The notes: a model not told the origin generated them from the sequence alone. DNA of 64,000 nt from Siphonodentalium dalli (GCA_032622095.1 CP136066.1:229590961-229654960), one strand, 5' to 3'; shown: positions 33,331 through 44,370, counted from the first letter of the stretch. Made by a program: numbers and translations.

Positions 33331-33896
33331 TTCACAGTTTATAAACATGGACGAAGAGACAAACAAACCTCAGACTTAGACATTTTATGTTGATATCGGA
33401 GTCGGCTTACACGCCTTAGTATTATGCCAGTTTCTAGGTACGTTGTTCGCTCGCTGGGTGGATTTAAGATTAGGGAAGTAACTTCTCTGAAATTCATCAA
33501 CATATTTTTTGTGTGTGAAATTGGACCTAACTGGCTTCTCAATAACCTGGAATATTGTCAGCACTCTGTGGATTATGGTTGTACATGGACGGGACAAGAT
33601 GATATATAACCTCCGAAAAAATAACGGGCGTTTACATTATTGAAAGAGCAAATATTCGGTGAACCGAACCAGACCGAATTGAAAAGTCATTGAGTGCAGT
33701 GGTGTTACATGCACAACACAAAAGTATTGTGAATTACAAAAGACAGATACTTAAGTTTCACAACATTATAAACCTGAATTAACTCACAAGCGTCAACAAC
33801 TGGTGACTATGATTACGAGACATCCGATTCTGTAGAAATTAGTCAGAGTCATGACGTCACAGTTCAACAAGTTTGATGGGTATAACGTACAAGTAC

Positions 33897-34084
33897 CTGT
33901 GCAAAGGACGACAGATAATATTCTTCAATTTTCATCGAAACGTGATTTGAGAACCATGTCGCCATGACATATGTCGCCCAGTTACGGAGTCTGCTATTCT
34001 TTTGATCGAAACGCCTGTGATGCTGTGATACTGTTCTGATATATTTATGGAATGGTGGATAATCTCGGAGATATGGATCCAATT
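33897..34084 (-). CDS. Candidate exon inside the 4.19-kb element, function unknown
   Basis: An open minus-strand frame bounded by AG (GTGGAGCCCAG|AATTGG) and GT (GCACAG|GTACTT), with Met at 34082. It encodes MDPYLRDYPPFHKYIRTVSQ, then HHRRFDQKNSRLRNWATYVM and ATWFSNHVS. The composition looks protein-like (balanced hydrophobic and basic residues), unlike repeat-derived ORFs nearby. I recognise no family. Being inside the mobile element it could be part of its transposase or of a captured gene. Low confidence. Confidence 0.25.
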
Positions 34085-34141
34085 CTGGGCTCCACGTTAT
34101 AACTGAATCAATCGCAATCGCAAGCTTTTAGTAACGTACTA

Positions 34142-34524
34142 CCGCTATGCTCTAATTGATCACCCCCCCCCCCACTTTAACAAGGTTGTAGGGCATTAAT
34201 GACATCGGTTATACCATACCGCCGTTCAACCATGGTCAAGTGGTTGATATGTGGCAACCGCAGATAATCTTACAGTCTTATAAATAATATTTTGCGACCA
34301 CTGTACTTCGCACTAATTTATCACATGGACACCTTGTAAACACCCAGTCCACCTTTTCATCAGCGCCATGCACCATATTAACTATACACAAAACAATATT
34401 TCAATTAATAATTTGTTTATGATTTAATTAACATTCAAAGTTGGTCACTGACCATCATTCGCAACTACTCGTAATATCGGTGGCCAATGTCGTTAAGGGG
34501 GAGGGGTCAATTAGAGCTTAGCTG
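34142..34524. mobile_element. mariner-type MITE nested in the 4.19-kb element
   Basis: TA at 34140-34141 and 34525-34526. Termini CCGCTATGCTCTAATTGATC and (inverted) CAGCTAAGCTCTAATTGACC resemble the MITE at 32178-32313. Poly-C follows the left terminus. Non-coding. Confidence 0.65.
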
Positions 34525-34529
34525 TATAC

Positions 34530-35105
34530 ATACATGAACATGTAGACCATTCCAATGTCCAGATGCTTCATGTTCTTATCAAAACATGTCTGGCTACATG
34601 TGTGGTTATCATTCTGAGCGATTCGGCCATTTCCGCTTTGCTAGGAAATAACCTCATCCATACACTGTAACTGGAAGCCATATTAGCGAAATTCTACATT
34701 ATATGGCTCTGGTGATCAGGCAATGCCAAGTGTTGACTTATTGACGCATAGATGCGAATGGAGAATAATTTATTAGCTATGGCTTTACCAAACTTTATCA
34801 TATATTAAATACATTAAACTCTCTTTGTGTTACATGTATCTTAGTATTTGTTCATTTACTGATACAGCCCATTGGAAGTGTACGAGAAACAAAACACTGA
34901 ACACCGTGGCAATTTTTTTTGGAGAGTGATAATAATTCTGGTAACCCATTCAACATCTCCTTGTAGCGAGGACTAGTGAGCGCTATAGCGGTATTTTTCA
35001 AACAACAGTTAATTAACCAAAGTTACCGTAATGGTCTCCCCAATTTTGAGTATTTTGCTTATCGCACACTAATACAAAGGTTCGGGAGTTTTCGCAAAGA
35101 TTTGT
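34530..35105. other. Interior of the 4.19-kb element, nothing recognised
   Basis: No ORF of interest and no repeats. Confidence 0.35.
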
Positions 35106-35109
35106 TCCA

Positions 35110-36370
35110 TTGGCTGTGAATGACCGATCGGTCTATTTTAGCATGTCCGGGCAATTATAGATTGATAGGTTGTTCACTCAGACCTGTTAAGATGTCTGAT
35201 TTATAATGTTCACAGAAGCCCATTATCGGCAAAAAGCCTTTGCGACAAATCTCAAACATCTTTGCGATAAATCGCAGAATATAATCGCCCAGTACGTAGT
35301 CTGAGAGTTATCGTAAAGATCTTTGAGATTTATCGTAAAGGTTTGTGTGTTATCACAAAAGTGTTTGTGATTTATCGCAAAGATTTGCTCCCTCATCACT
35401 CATGCATTTGGTTGTGAATGACTGATCGGTCTATTTTAGTCCGACCGGGTATAGATTGATAGGTTCACTCAGACCTGTTTAAGATTTCTGATTTATAATA
35501 TTCACAGAAGCCCATTAGTGCCAAAAAATCTTTGCGACAAATCTCAAACATCTTTGCGATAGATAAAAAAATTTATTCACAGAGTACGTAGTCTGAGATT
35601 TATCGTAAAGATGTTTGAGATTTATCGTAATGGTTTGCGTGTTATCACGAAGGTGTTTGTGATTTTTCGCAAAGTTTTGCTTCTCTGAACATTCCTGAAT
35701 CTGGCTGTGAATGACTGATCGGTCTATTTTAGCCCGACCGTTCAATTATAAATTGATAAGTTGTTCACTGAGACCTGTTTAAGATGGCTGATTTATAATG
35801 TTTACACACAAATTAAGATATTTTTAGCACCAAAAAAGTTTGCCACAAATCTCAAACATGTTTGCGATAATTCGCAAAATTTAATCACCCAGTACGCAGT
35901 CTGAGAGTCCTCGTAAAGATGTCTGAGATTTATTGTAAAGGTTTGCGCGTTATCGCAAAGTGTTTGTAATTTTTCGCAATGTTGTTTTGTGATTTATCGC
36001 GAAGGTTTGCTCGCCTTATACCACATGCATGCTTGCTGCCAAAGAACGATCGGTCTATTTTAGCCCAACCATGCTATTATAGATCGATTGGTGGTTTACC
36101 CAGACCTGTTGAAGTTGTCGGATTATATTTATATTTATACGATTCAAGTCCATTAATGCCAATGCATGAAAATATATCTGCGATAAATCACAAACCATTG
36201 CGATTAATCGCAAACATTTTGTAATCAATCGAAAACCTTTGCACTAAATCTGATATATACCGGTACTTGTTGCAAAGTTGTTTGCGAATCGCAAAGGTTT
36301 GCGATTTATCGCAAGGTAGTTTTTTTATTTATCGGGCTATTCTAGATCGATCGGTGTTTCATCCAGACCA
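35110..36370. repeat. ~300-bp tandem array with TTTGCGATAAATCGCAAA words
   Basis: Four units start near 35126, 35419, 35710 and 36045, with a remnant near 36335. Each unit has a scaffold GAC(C/T)GATCGGTCTATTTTAG, a TAGATTGATAGGTTGTTCAC block and GACCTGTTAAGAT. A field of forward and reverse copies of TTTGCGATAAATCGCAAA and TCTCAAACATCTTTGCGAT follows. The units diverge more at the words than in the scaffold. Confidence 0.85.
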
Positions 36371-36689
36371 GTTCCAAGATGTTTGATTTATGTTTACTTA
36401 ATATTATTGCACACAAATTAAGAAATTATTTTTGGACATTCAGACCAATTTTACTACACATGCAGGGAACAGGGAATCCTGAAATCGAGATCTTAAACTT
36501 TGATTTAAGTACAAAATCACGATCAAGGTTCTATACTAATAAAAGTAATGCATGTATAATTCGGATTATTTCATTATCACTATGTAATGGAGTGGTTTTG
36601 TACTTTATTCAATGTTTAAACGCCATAGCTTCATTTGGAATCTAAATTGCCACATTGTTAAATTTGACGTCGGCCATGTTTCGTAATTT

Positions 36690-37205
36690 CGAGTGCTTGG
36701 TATCTGGGCAGGTTCTCCACTTAGTACCTATATGTTTGGTACTCTAGAGTACCAAATTGCTAGGTACTATGCATAGTACCTAAATACTTCTGAGTACCTG
36801 TCTTTATATTCGGTACTTCATATAATATAATGGGTGTGTCAAGAAAGCGTGTATTTCTTGGTACTTCATGTCGTGTGCGTCATGAATTCGGTGACATAAA
36901 GGCAGAGTGGGTATTATATGCACAATGCCCGGATAGAATCTAAATATTTATAAGGTAATTCAGAGTACCAATCATTTTGGTACTCTAGAGTACCTAAACT
37001 TTTGGTACTCCAGAGTACCACTTTTGGTACTCCAGAGTACCACTTTTGGTACTCCAGAGTACCTAAACTTTTGGTACTCCAGAGTACCTAAACTTTTGGT
37101 ACTCCAGAGTACCACTTTTGGTACCCCAGAGTACCAGACAGTTGGTACTCCCCCTGGGACAAAGCTTAGTACCTACGTAGGTACTCTGAAGTACCTATTT
37201 TTTTA
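36690..37205. repeat. Right-end array of the palindromic word GGTACTCCAGAGTACC
   Basis: From about 36985 to 37135, TTTTGGTACTCCAGAGTACC occurs seven or so times in a row with spacers CTAAAC or CAC. Sparser variants (GGTACTATGCATAGTACC) lie to the left. The array ends 10 bp from the element terminus. Confidence 0.92.
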
Positions 37206-37213
37206 AGAGTGTA

Positions 37214-38096
37214 TGGTAATTGAGGTGGCACGTGAGCAGTGATTTGTATACGTTTTTGATAACTGGGCCGCTGATGACAACTTTTTCATCTTGTCGCCCA
37301 ACGTATTCTTTCCAACTGGAGAATTGTCATACCACGGTTCACTTTCAACAATCTTTGACTTTGGCCTTTGAAAGAAAAAGTAGCATTCGTGGTTTAATTT
37401 GGAAAGATACTTGACGAATGAGTTGTTTGGACACATATTATTTCCAGTTTTGTAGATTCGGCCTCCTTAACTGTTGGTATCCTGGACACCACCTCTGTGG
37501 TTTTTTGTAGTCATATCTTTTAGCGAAATATATTTGCAATTCTCATCGAACACAAAATCAGTCTTTTTAATGTCACGAAGATTCACTCGACCACGATTAC
37601 AGAAATAAATCATAAAATCTAGGAAAATCTTGTCTTGCAGTCCACGCGGAGTGCCCATTTTCAGAAAATCATACAGTTTCTTCAGATCTTCTTTACTCAG
37701 CGCGTCCTTGTGGGTCACCTTCGCCTTACCCTCATGTTTCAATTTGGCTAAAACTGCACTGAATATTCTGTTTGAGCTGGTGAATTCAGGTGAATTTACA
37801 ATGTCCAAATTGGTCAACTTCTCGAAGTGTTTTTGCAGTCCATACCGGATTGACAGCATAGATTTCTGTGTGTACAATTCTCCATCAGTCTTTCTAGCAG
37901 CCGCATAAAACGATTTGAGAATGGAATCTAATTCCGAAGCAGCGACATCAGCCGAAGGAATTTCCAAAGATTTTTCGCAGCAGTACGTTTTTAGAATGTT
38001 CACGTCACTTTTGATGACATTCTTTGTGCTTAGAGAATCTCTATTCTCTAACAAGTTATTGATGTCATCCTCGGAAATATCAGAAAATCGAGACAT
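37214..38096 (-). pseudogene. Crypton tyrosine recombinase, N-terminal and central part (split gene)
   Basis: Starts MSRFSDISEDDINNLLENRD at 38096. Residues around 75-95 (DGELYTQKSMLSIRYGLQKH) and TPRGLQDKIFLDFMIYFCNR match the DUF3504-type core found in Crypton elements and in ZMYM/QRICH1/KIAA1958-like host proteins. The first catalytic Arg is probably in the NRGR segment. After an in-frame TAA at 37467-37469 the same frame continues with GGRIYKTGNN, NNSFVKYLSKLNHECYFFFQ, and the HxxR box as NHCSRATS just before the insertion point. The protein would be about 349 residues to the next stop. It is inactivated by one nonsense codon and by the 4.19-kb insertion. Confidence 0.8.
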
Positions 38097-38194
38097 AATT
38101 GTGTTGTTTTTCCAAGTGTGACAATGCGGAAATCCGGTATAATTAAAAAACGAAACCGGAAATTTCCGGAAATAGCCGAAACGTCACGGAATTC

Positions 38195-38360
38195 GTTCGG
38201 GCCAGTCTACAGTTCGCTCGGAGCCAGTCAACAGTTCGCTCGGAACCAGTCAACAGTTCGCTCAGGTCGGGGCAACAGTTCACTAGTGACGTCACGAATA
38301 CTAACCGTGATTGCAAATCGGGCAACAGTTCATTCAGGGCGGGCAACAGTTCGTTGCGGC
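38195..38360. repeat. Short repeats of GTCAACAGTTCGCTCG / GGGCAACAGTTC
   Basis: Five to six imperfect copies at 20-30 bp spacing, upstream of the Crypton start codon. They resemble the arm end of the hairpin at 31517-31655. Confidence 0.75.
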
Positions 38361-38364
38361 GTTT

Positions 38365-38685
38365 ACGAAAGCGAATTTGGGGTTAACCAGTTAATTCCAA
38401 ATCCCAATGATTTACGAAGTAAAACTCTACTATTGGGTAACAACAACAAATATCTATGAAACTTGTGTTAGAAGGACCTTGTCATTATTACCCCCCAAAA
38501 CAATACAGCAAAACATCTGGTATCGGGCATATTGCCGTTCAAGTGATTTAAACAACCAATACTCCAAGTATTATATAGCAAACAATATGTAATCGGGGTT
38601 CGCAATGAGGTACATTATGATAGGCATGTTCGATTGAATATCAGAGTTTAGGATATCATATAATCCCATAATATGTCAAGGCAAA
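38365..38685. other. Non-coding stretch, nothing recognised
   Basis: No gene or repeat. Confidence 0.35.
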
Positions 38686-38689
38686 TATT

Positions 38690-38815
38690 GTTAGGCCAAT
38701 TTATTCTCTTATATATGCGAGGCTCCCTATGGGAGACCCGCATATATAAGAGAATGCATTGGCGCAGGGTCTTTGCAAAATTCAGACAGCTCCAGTCATG
38801 GAAGGGTTAAACTAC
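38690..38815. mobile_element. Right half of a palindrome-carrying MITE
   Basis: Palindrome 38694-38763 with variant centre GGCTCCCTATGGGAGACC, then GCGCAGGGTCTTTGCAAAAT, and AGCTCCAGTCATGGAAGGGTTAA, the 'GACTGGAGC' terminus. The left half is missing. Confidence 0.6.
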
Positions 38816-38819
38816 CCTT

Positions 38820-38905
38820 ATGGAGCCCCTGACATACATGAGCAGACGACACTCAGTAATACAATTGGGCTCAATACAGGAAGCTCCATTCACGCGAGGG
38901 TTATT
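38820..38905. repeat. Short AGCAGACGACACTC element
   Basis: GGAGCCCCTGACATACATGA then GCAGACGACACTCAGTA..GGAAGCTCCATTCACGCGAG. It is one of at least six dispersed copies (8091, 25530, 38820, 40075, 40230, 63066). GAGCC and GGCTC at the edges are weakly inverted. Confidence 0.6.
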
Positions 38906-38909
38906 TATT

Positions 38910-39655
38910 ACCCTATTTTAGGTTATTTTTTCCCTTTAGGTTACACTGGTGTAAATGTTTTCCATAGGCCTCAGTGCTAACGTTTTAGCGTATAGTGTTG
39001 GCAATATAAATGTTGGGTCCAAAATTTTCTTTAAATCTGAAAAATTGACATTTTGGGAAACTTTTTACATAAAAAAATCATGTTTGTCTAGCAGGGAATT
39101 CGCCTTTAAATCTTATGTTTTCGTAACTAGTGTCAGAACCGCATAAAAAAATACAGTCATATTTTAGACCACACCAAAACATTCAAACTTCAGTACAAAG
39201 GGTTAATTCCTGTGCCAATGGTTATTTTACCTATGGGAAATCATAGGGAAGAGGTGTGATGATTTTTGTATGTGAAAAGCACACAAGGCTATTGACCAAT
39301 CAGGGCCCAGTGTCTATTTTATTCTCTCCTATATATTCCTCCCGCATCCGCCAGATGTCACTCGGAACCTTATTTACACCAGTGTAACCTAAAATAGTCA
39401 AGCAGGTTTTTAATTTCTGCTTTTGAAACTCGTCCGAAAATAGGTACGGATGCTGCCGAAAATAGGTTCGGATGCTGCCGCCATGCGACGTGTAAAAACT
39501 AATTTAGATTCGGATGTGCAGCTTGATCACTGTCACGCAGAGAGCACCTAAATGTCACTGTATCTCAGACAATGCACATCAAAACCCGCAATGATGAAAC
39601 GTGTGACTGATATAGTTATGTAATACTTGTATATGCTAATACCCAGCATGTCTGC
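38910..39655. other. Non-coding stretch with an inverted motif
   Basis: TAGGTTACACTGGTGTAAAT (38937-38956) recurs inverted as TTTACACCAGTGTAACCTA (39372-39390), framing about 450 bp that could be an old MITE. GAAAATAGGT(A/T)CGGATGCTGCCG is duplicated near 39435-39480. Confidence 0.5.
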
Positions 39656-39660
39656 ATATA

Positions 39661-39966
39661 GTGTGTTTGTCATTTGCAGAATGAGGTCCCCAGATGGTGA
39701 GTTTAGTTATGTCATACCTACTGGGATCTCATTAAGCTTAGGCCCCATCTTCTGGGAAGTATATATTGTCTCAAATTAACATTGTTTTAGTTACTTTTTC
39801 CCCCTAATTTGCAGAAAATACAAAGCACAATCGAGGTTACTAACTGGTGAACATCACCAACTTCAACTGCGATTTGATCCTATATAGGTCTCCCATAGAA
39901 GTTGAGGTCTAAGCAGAATGACAGAATTCACATTCTGGGGACCTCATTCTGTAAATGACATATACA
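39661..39966. mobile_element. 'AGAATGAGGTCCCCAG' inverted-repeat MITE (copy 1)
   Basis: Ends TTTGTCATTTGCAGAATGAG / GACCTCATTCTGTAAATGACA are inverted repeats. The interior is non-coding. Shorter relatives lie at 40350-40450, 40655-40765 and 53305-53478. Confidence 0.65.
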
Positions 39967-40041
39967 CGATTGATACCAAGGATCTGGTACCCGAACAGAT
40001 TTCAGAGCTAGCTCACTGTTTTTTAATTGTGAGACCCCTCT

Positions 40042-40345
40042 GACCAAGTCTGAGTTTAGAGTGTATAACCCATAGAGAGCCCCACATATACTGGAGCAGA
40101 CGACACTCTGTAGTGCATGATTCCATCTGTGTGAGGCTCCCTGCGGGTTAAACATTGAACTTTATCAGTGAGGTTTGAGATGGATGTCTTACATTACTGA
40201 CCAAGCCTGAGTTTAGTGTGTCTAACCCATAGAGAGCCTCAAATAGACTGGAGCAGACGACTCTCTGTAGTACATGCTTCCATCTGGGGGAGGCTCCCTG
40301 TGGGTTAAACATTTAACTTTATCAGTGAGGTTTGAGATGGATTAT
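40042..40345. repeat. ~157-bp tandem duplication carrying AGCAGACGACACTC elements
   Basis: GACCAAG(T/C)CTGAGTTTAG..AACCCATAGAGAGCC..GGCTCCCTG(C/T)GGGTTAAACATT is present twice, followed each time by ACTTTATCAGTGAGGTTTGA. The short element is bounded by TAACCC and GGGTTA, so it may itself be a MITE of about 80 bp. Confidence 0.8.
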
Positions 40346-40349
40346 AGTT

Positions 40350-40765
40350 TGCCTGTCATTTGCAGAATAAGGTCCCCAGAGGTTGAATTTAGTGACGCTA
40401 TCCCACATATCGGGCTAGCATAACTAAATTCACCCCCTGTGGACCTCATTCTGCTTAGGCATCATCTTCTCTGGAAAGTTTATTTATTATTAAATTTTTA
40501 TAGAGACTTCTTCACATAGATTCTATTTCTTTTTTATTTTAGTTTCTCTATATCCCGAAGACGACACATTGTATAATCAAGGTTCCCAACTATATCACAA
40601 TATTCACCATTTGGGAACTTCAATCTGAGTCTATGTCTCACATAGCAGATGATGCCATGCAGAATGATGTTCCCATTGGTGAATTTAGTGATGCTAGCCC
40701 GCTATGCGGGATAGCGTCACTAAATATACCCTATGTGGACCTCATTCTGCAAACGACTTGCACAA
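40350..40765. mobile_element. Two further 'GAGGTCCCC' inverted-repeat copies
   Basis: 40350-40450 (GTCATTTGCAGAATAAGGTC ... GTGGACCTCATTCTGC) and 40655-40765 (GCAGAATGATGTTCCCATTG ... GGACCTCATTCTGCAAACGA). Both have a central GCTAGCCCG / GGGCTAGCAT palindrome. Confidence 0.6.
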
Positions 40766-40865
40766 TAAACTGACATTAGTATTGTGTTCTGACAGTAAGA
40801 TTATTGAACCTGTTGATGTTCTATTCTATATATGGTATAATTATATGCCTTCGGGTGGGGAGTGG

Positions 40866-41045
40866 CCATGTGTCAATGCATTCTATTATATATGCGAGTC
40901 GACCATTGGTCGCCTCGCATATATAAGAGAACGCATTGGCATTGGTCTTACATTCTTTAACAATTGTTATTATTTTTGTTATTATTTTTTCTTACATTCT
41001 TTAACAATTTTTATCATATTTTCTTATATTCTTTAACAATTTTAT
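40866..41045. mobile_element. Palindrome-carrying MITE remnant
   Basis: One full palindrome (40868-40943) with centre GAGTCGACCATTGGTCGCCTC, then the TTACATTCTTTAACAATTTT spacer repeats. No terminal repeat remains on either side. Confidence 0.6.
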
Positions 41046-41049
41046 CTTT

Positions 41050-42635
41050 ATTTATTCGATGGTCCCCACTTCATCAGATTCCAACAACAAAAACATTTCA
41101 TGAAATGCCGCTTCAATTATCAGAATCGGTAAATTGCCAAAAAATAATGCTAATCACTAATCCGGGAGCTAATAGGGGTATCCTTGCACCTCCCTGGGAC
41201 TTAACTTCACCCCACTAATTTTGTTCCCTATTATGTCCTTCAACTTTGAAGCAATGTTAACAGGAACAAAAAGTGGCCATGTAGACTCCAGACAAGATGG
41301 CGTCCATCGTGGCCGCCGTTTTTCAGACCAGACCCTAAGTCAGTTTTATGCAAATTATAGCGGGAGAATCTAGTAAAATGTATATATTTTCGTAAAGCTA
41401 AGACATATTGACACTTTTTTGGGCCAAAATTTAAACTCACCATCCAAGATGGCCACCACAATGGCCGCCGGAAGTTGAAAATATGACGTTTTTTCACAAA
41501 TATCTTCTAGATCCGTTCATGCTGTTTGGAACTGGTTGAGTAATGTGACCTTTTTGTGTTTTGTATATTAACTGGTCATTGGATCAATTAAATATGCAAG
41601 TATTGGGGTCCTAGCCCCTTCCGATCCCTCAAAAATTATATTTTACAGAACGCAGTATAACATTTCACACAAAAATCACAATTGGACTTCTAGTCATATT
41701 TCAACAAGAAATGAACAGAACTTTGTAATGTAAGTGAGTCATATCATTACCTATGAATATCCAAACTCACTGGAACCAAAATTCTTACTATGGCTCAAAA
41801 TGGCTGCCAAAATGGCCGCCAAAATAAGGAAAATGGTAAATATTACCCAAGCGTGTCCTGCAATCGCTTACAAGTTGTGGCTGGTGTATACAATGGGATA
41901 TTCTGCCTTCTATACATTGAATACTAACACGTTGAGTGGCGAATGGTGTAAGTAACATGGTGATGGCATTTATATCAAAACCTGACAATATACGACCATG
42001 TATTACCACGACACGCCATGGATCGTCGGCAATTACCGCGAATCTTCTATATTATGCAAGGGAAATAGCATTACATACGTCTACAATATCAATACATTGT
42101 CACTCAGGGATTATTTAGGGAAGAAATTGTGCCTTAAACAGGTCAGGCACATCCTGAATTAAATTATTATAGTGGTACATGACCATTATCGTTTTTTTGT
42201 TAATTTGATAACAGAGGGATAATCCAAAATCATATTTCACACAAATATTATTCAAAATCAGTGTCGCACTAATTCGGTATCATACATATAGTTTGTCCAG
42301 GATAATGAATAATCATTACGGCACACGATAAGCAACTCAATTAGCATGTACTTGAAATGTTATGAAGGAGCGATTGGGTCATCCTGTTATTGTCATTTAG
42401 AAAGGCATAGATTAGTAATATATTATAATATTATTGAATAACAAAGCTGGCGCAAAAGATCGCACAACGAATTTTGTCGGAAGACTGTTCATTCGCTGTG
42501 CACGGGTATGTGCCCTCTTCTATTCCCGGCGCAAATAAAGGAAACGTGAATATTGTATAGTAATATGCCACTATAATAGTGGAATTCATGACCTTTTAAA
42601 TACAGGACCGGTTCAAATACAGAAAATGAGTATCA
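41050..42635. other. Non-coding stretch with AAGATGGC-type repeats
   Basis: CAAGATGGC(G/C) and AATGGCCGCC occur repeatedly at 41295-41320, 41445-41475 and 41795-41820, in phrases that suggest two diverged copies of a dispersed element. Small ORFs there are not supported. From 41960 to 42635 nothing is recognised. Confidence 0.4.
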
Positions 42636-42639
42636 CTTC

Positions 42640-42776
42640 ATTATGGAATGGAATTATTATAGACATGCCACGTTATCGCGCAATTATTACTTAACTATTG
42701 TATTATTATGCATTGCATTCATAGCAACTGCCTTTATTGGTGTTTATGCAAATAAATCTTATCTTATCTTATCTTC
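42640..42776 (+). mobile_element. LINE 3' tail, (CTTAT)n
   Basis: TTTATGCAAATAAATCTTAT followed by (CTTAT)n at about 42757-42776. AATAAA-like sequence then a pentamer tail is a typical 3' end of CR1/Jockey-type LINEs. Only the tail is recognisable. Confidence 0.45.
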
Positions 42777-42779
42777 TCT

Positions 42780-43680
42780 CCAGAGATCACTGCGAAAAAC
42801 ATTACCGCGAATCCTGGTTGGCCATGGTGGGATTAGTGTGTTCCCCCGGCGTTGAGTGTATTGCTTATCATACATTCCTTACGTACTGTACTTTATAATA
42901 GTTAAACAATGGCTGATCCAGTTGGTGCTTACAAAATGACACGATTCGATCATCAGATTCCAACAACAAAAACTTTTTTTTAAATGCCGCTCCAGTTATC
43001 AGAATCGATTAGTTGCCCAAAAATAATGCTAACCACAGTCAACTATAGTATACAATTGCCCAAAACCTGTTATTTATCCGGTTTGTCAAATATCTGACAC
43101 AAAAAGCCACTTGATTTAGAGTTATCCATCTTCATTCGCAATTGGGTCCGAGACCGTCTTCTCGTCGTCCTTTTACTGGGCCACTGAAACGTATCGTTGG
43201 TGAAAACTAATAGATTAGAAAAATTCTGATCACTCTGAACTGTGTGTGGGTTCCTCGACTCGAATCAAATATTTTTGACACCCGAAGCCAAGGACACATT
43301 AATTTGCGAGCGTTTATTCGGATTATCCATCAAATATACATGATTTTAGAACATAATTATATCTTTTGACTGTTTTATACACATAATAGGGTGCTCGAAC
43401 CATGCAAATGGCACCAAACTGACAACTTTAGAAAAATTAACGGTACGTTTTCTTAGCAGAATCAGATTGCCGTATACCAGCAGTGCAGCAATTTAACAAG
43501 ACCCTCCAGCATCATAGCAAATTAGTAGGACAACATAACCATGGGTACTGGTACTGTGGTTAGTGGGGTGTGCAGTCCAGTTTGGAGTTCAATTTATTCA
43601 CACTCATACCCCTAAAACATGCACCCGGTATGACTCATTCACTATTCTTTTAATTGATTGCTCGCACTTGGTCGCGAGGA
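42780..43680. other. Non-coding stretch with MITE fragments
   Basis: GTTCCTCGACTCGAATCAAA ..ACCCGAAGCCAAGG (43250-43295) resembles the interior of the TTAA MITEs at 52770-53126 and 54444-54690, so a degraded copy lies here. GATTCCAACAACAAAAAC recurs at 41077 and 42956. Confidence 0.4.
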
Positions 43681-43689
43681 CCAATTACT

Positions 43690-43830
43690 GATAAGAAATA
43701 ACCGGGGGCAGGTGGATCAGTCGGTAATTTACAGAGCGCATTAGGCCGACATCGGCCATTCAGCGATGTAGAACACGACTCTAACCCCGCTATGCGCCGA
43801 TGCAAAGGGAGGGTAATCAGATCCGTGTAT
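43690..43830 (+). repeat. Possible tRNA-derived SINE fragment
   Basis: GGTGGATCAGTCGGTAATTT then AGAGCGC resembles a tRNA A box with D-loop. A matching B box is not clear. The following GGCCGACATCGGCC and GCGCCGATGCAAAGGGAGGG phrases recur at 45005-45080, so at least two dispersed copies exist. Confidence 0.3.
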
Positions 43831-43854
43831 TAGTGTTCGGTATTCGACGGATTT

Positions 43855-43920
43855 CGGTATTCGAATATTCGGTTCGAATAACGAGCGAATATTCGAATAG
43901 TATTCGAATATTTAGATAAA
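43855..43920. repeat. Palindromic-word cluster TTCGAATATTCGAA
   Basis: Five or six overlapping copies of (G/A)TTCGAATA and its complement within 65 bp. No termini of the CACTCT family are visible next to it. Confidence 0.8.
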
Positions 43921-44277
43921 TTATAAAATTATATAGATAACATATTTTGGAACCAATTTATTATTTAATGAAATAGCATATTTATCCATGCACATGCTAT
44001 ACGCAAAAAAGAGAGAAGAAAAAAAAGTCTTTTGGCTTTATAGCAAGAGTTTATCTGTTTATGAAGTTCGAGTAGTCAATGTCCGATGCATCGTTCCACA
44101 AGTTGGTCGTATAGTGCCACAATAACTAAGAACATGATCTGGATTGAGCTTGCAGGTTGCCTTTTTAGTTTTGGCATCCAACGTGAAGTGAGTCCATGTA
44201 TCTGATTTCTTCGAATTTGACGCCATATTATACACACAAGTACGGTGGGTGGTTTAGGACATGGTGAAAAAATAAAG

Positions 44278-44370
44278 CTCGCACGTTCGATCGTGCGAGC
44301 CCTTACGTTCGAACGTGCGAGCTCTTACGTTCGAATGTGCGAACTCCCACGTTCGAACGTGCGATGTTCG
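44278..44370. repeat. Palindromic-word cluster GCACGTTCGAACGTGCGA
   Basis: Four palindromes in a row: CGCACGTTCGATCGTGCG, ACGTTCGAACGTGCGA, ACGTTCGAATGTGCGA and CACGTTCGAACGTGCG, separated by GCCCTT / GCTCTT / ACTCCC. They resemble the arrays in the TA-flanked elements, but no flanking termini are found. Confidence 0.85.

Larger units (their letters stand above)
33019..37211. mobile_element. 4.19-kb TA-flanked palindromic-word element inserted in the Crypton gene
   Basis: The boundaries are fixed by the interrupted ORF. TA at 33017-33018 and 37212-37213 is the duplication, and removing 4193 bp plus one TA restores the recombinase frame. Termini are CACACTTAGAAATAAC and, inverted, CACTCTTAAAAAAATAGG. 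Both ends carry arrays of the self-complementary word GGTACTCNAGAGTACC (33045-33150 degenerate, 36690-37200 dense). Subterminally lies a ~300-bp tandem array (35110-36370). The interior has a promoter-like block (33150-33330), an unassigned ORF (33897-34084) and a mariner MITE (34142-34524). TA duplication excludes piggyBac or hAT. I cannot assign the superfamily, and no transposase is recognised. Confidence 0.8.

Noticed and set aside
37467-38096. A complete 209-codon intact host gene
   Set aside because: The same frame continues after the TAA with recombinase HxxR sequence and then resumes beyond the insertion, so it is part of a broken Crypton gene.
43690-43830. A true tRNA gene
   Set aside because: Only an A-box-like segment; no cloverleaf, anticodon stem or B box could be drawn.
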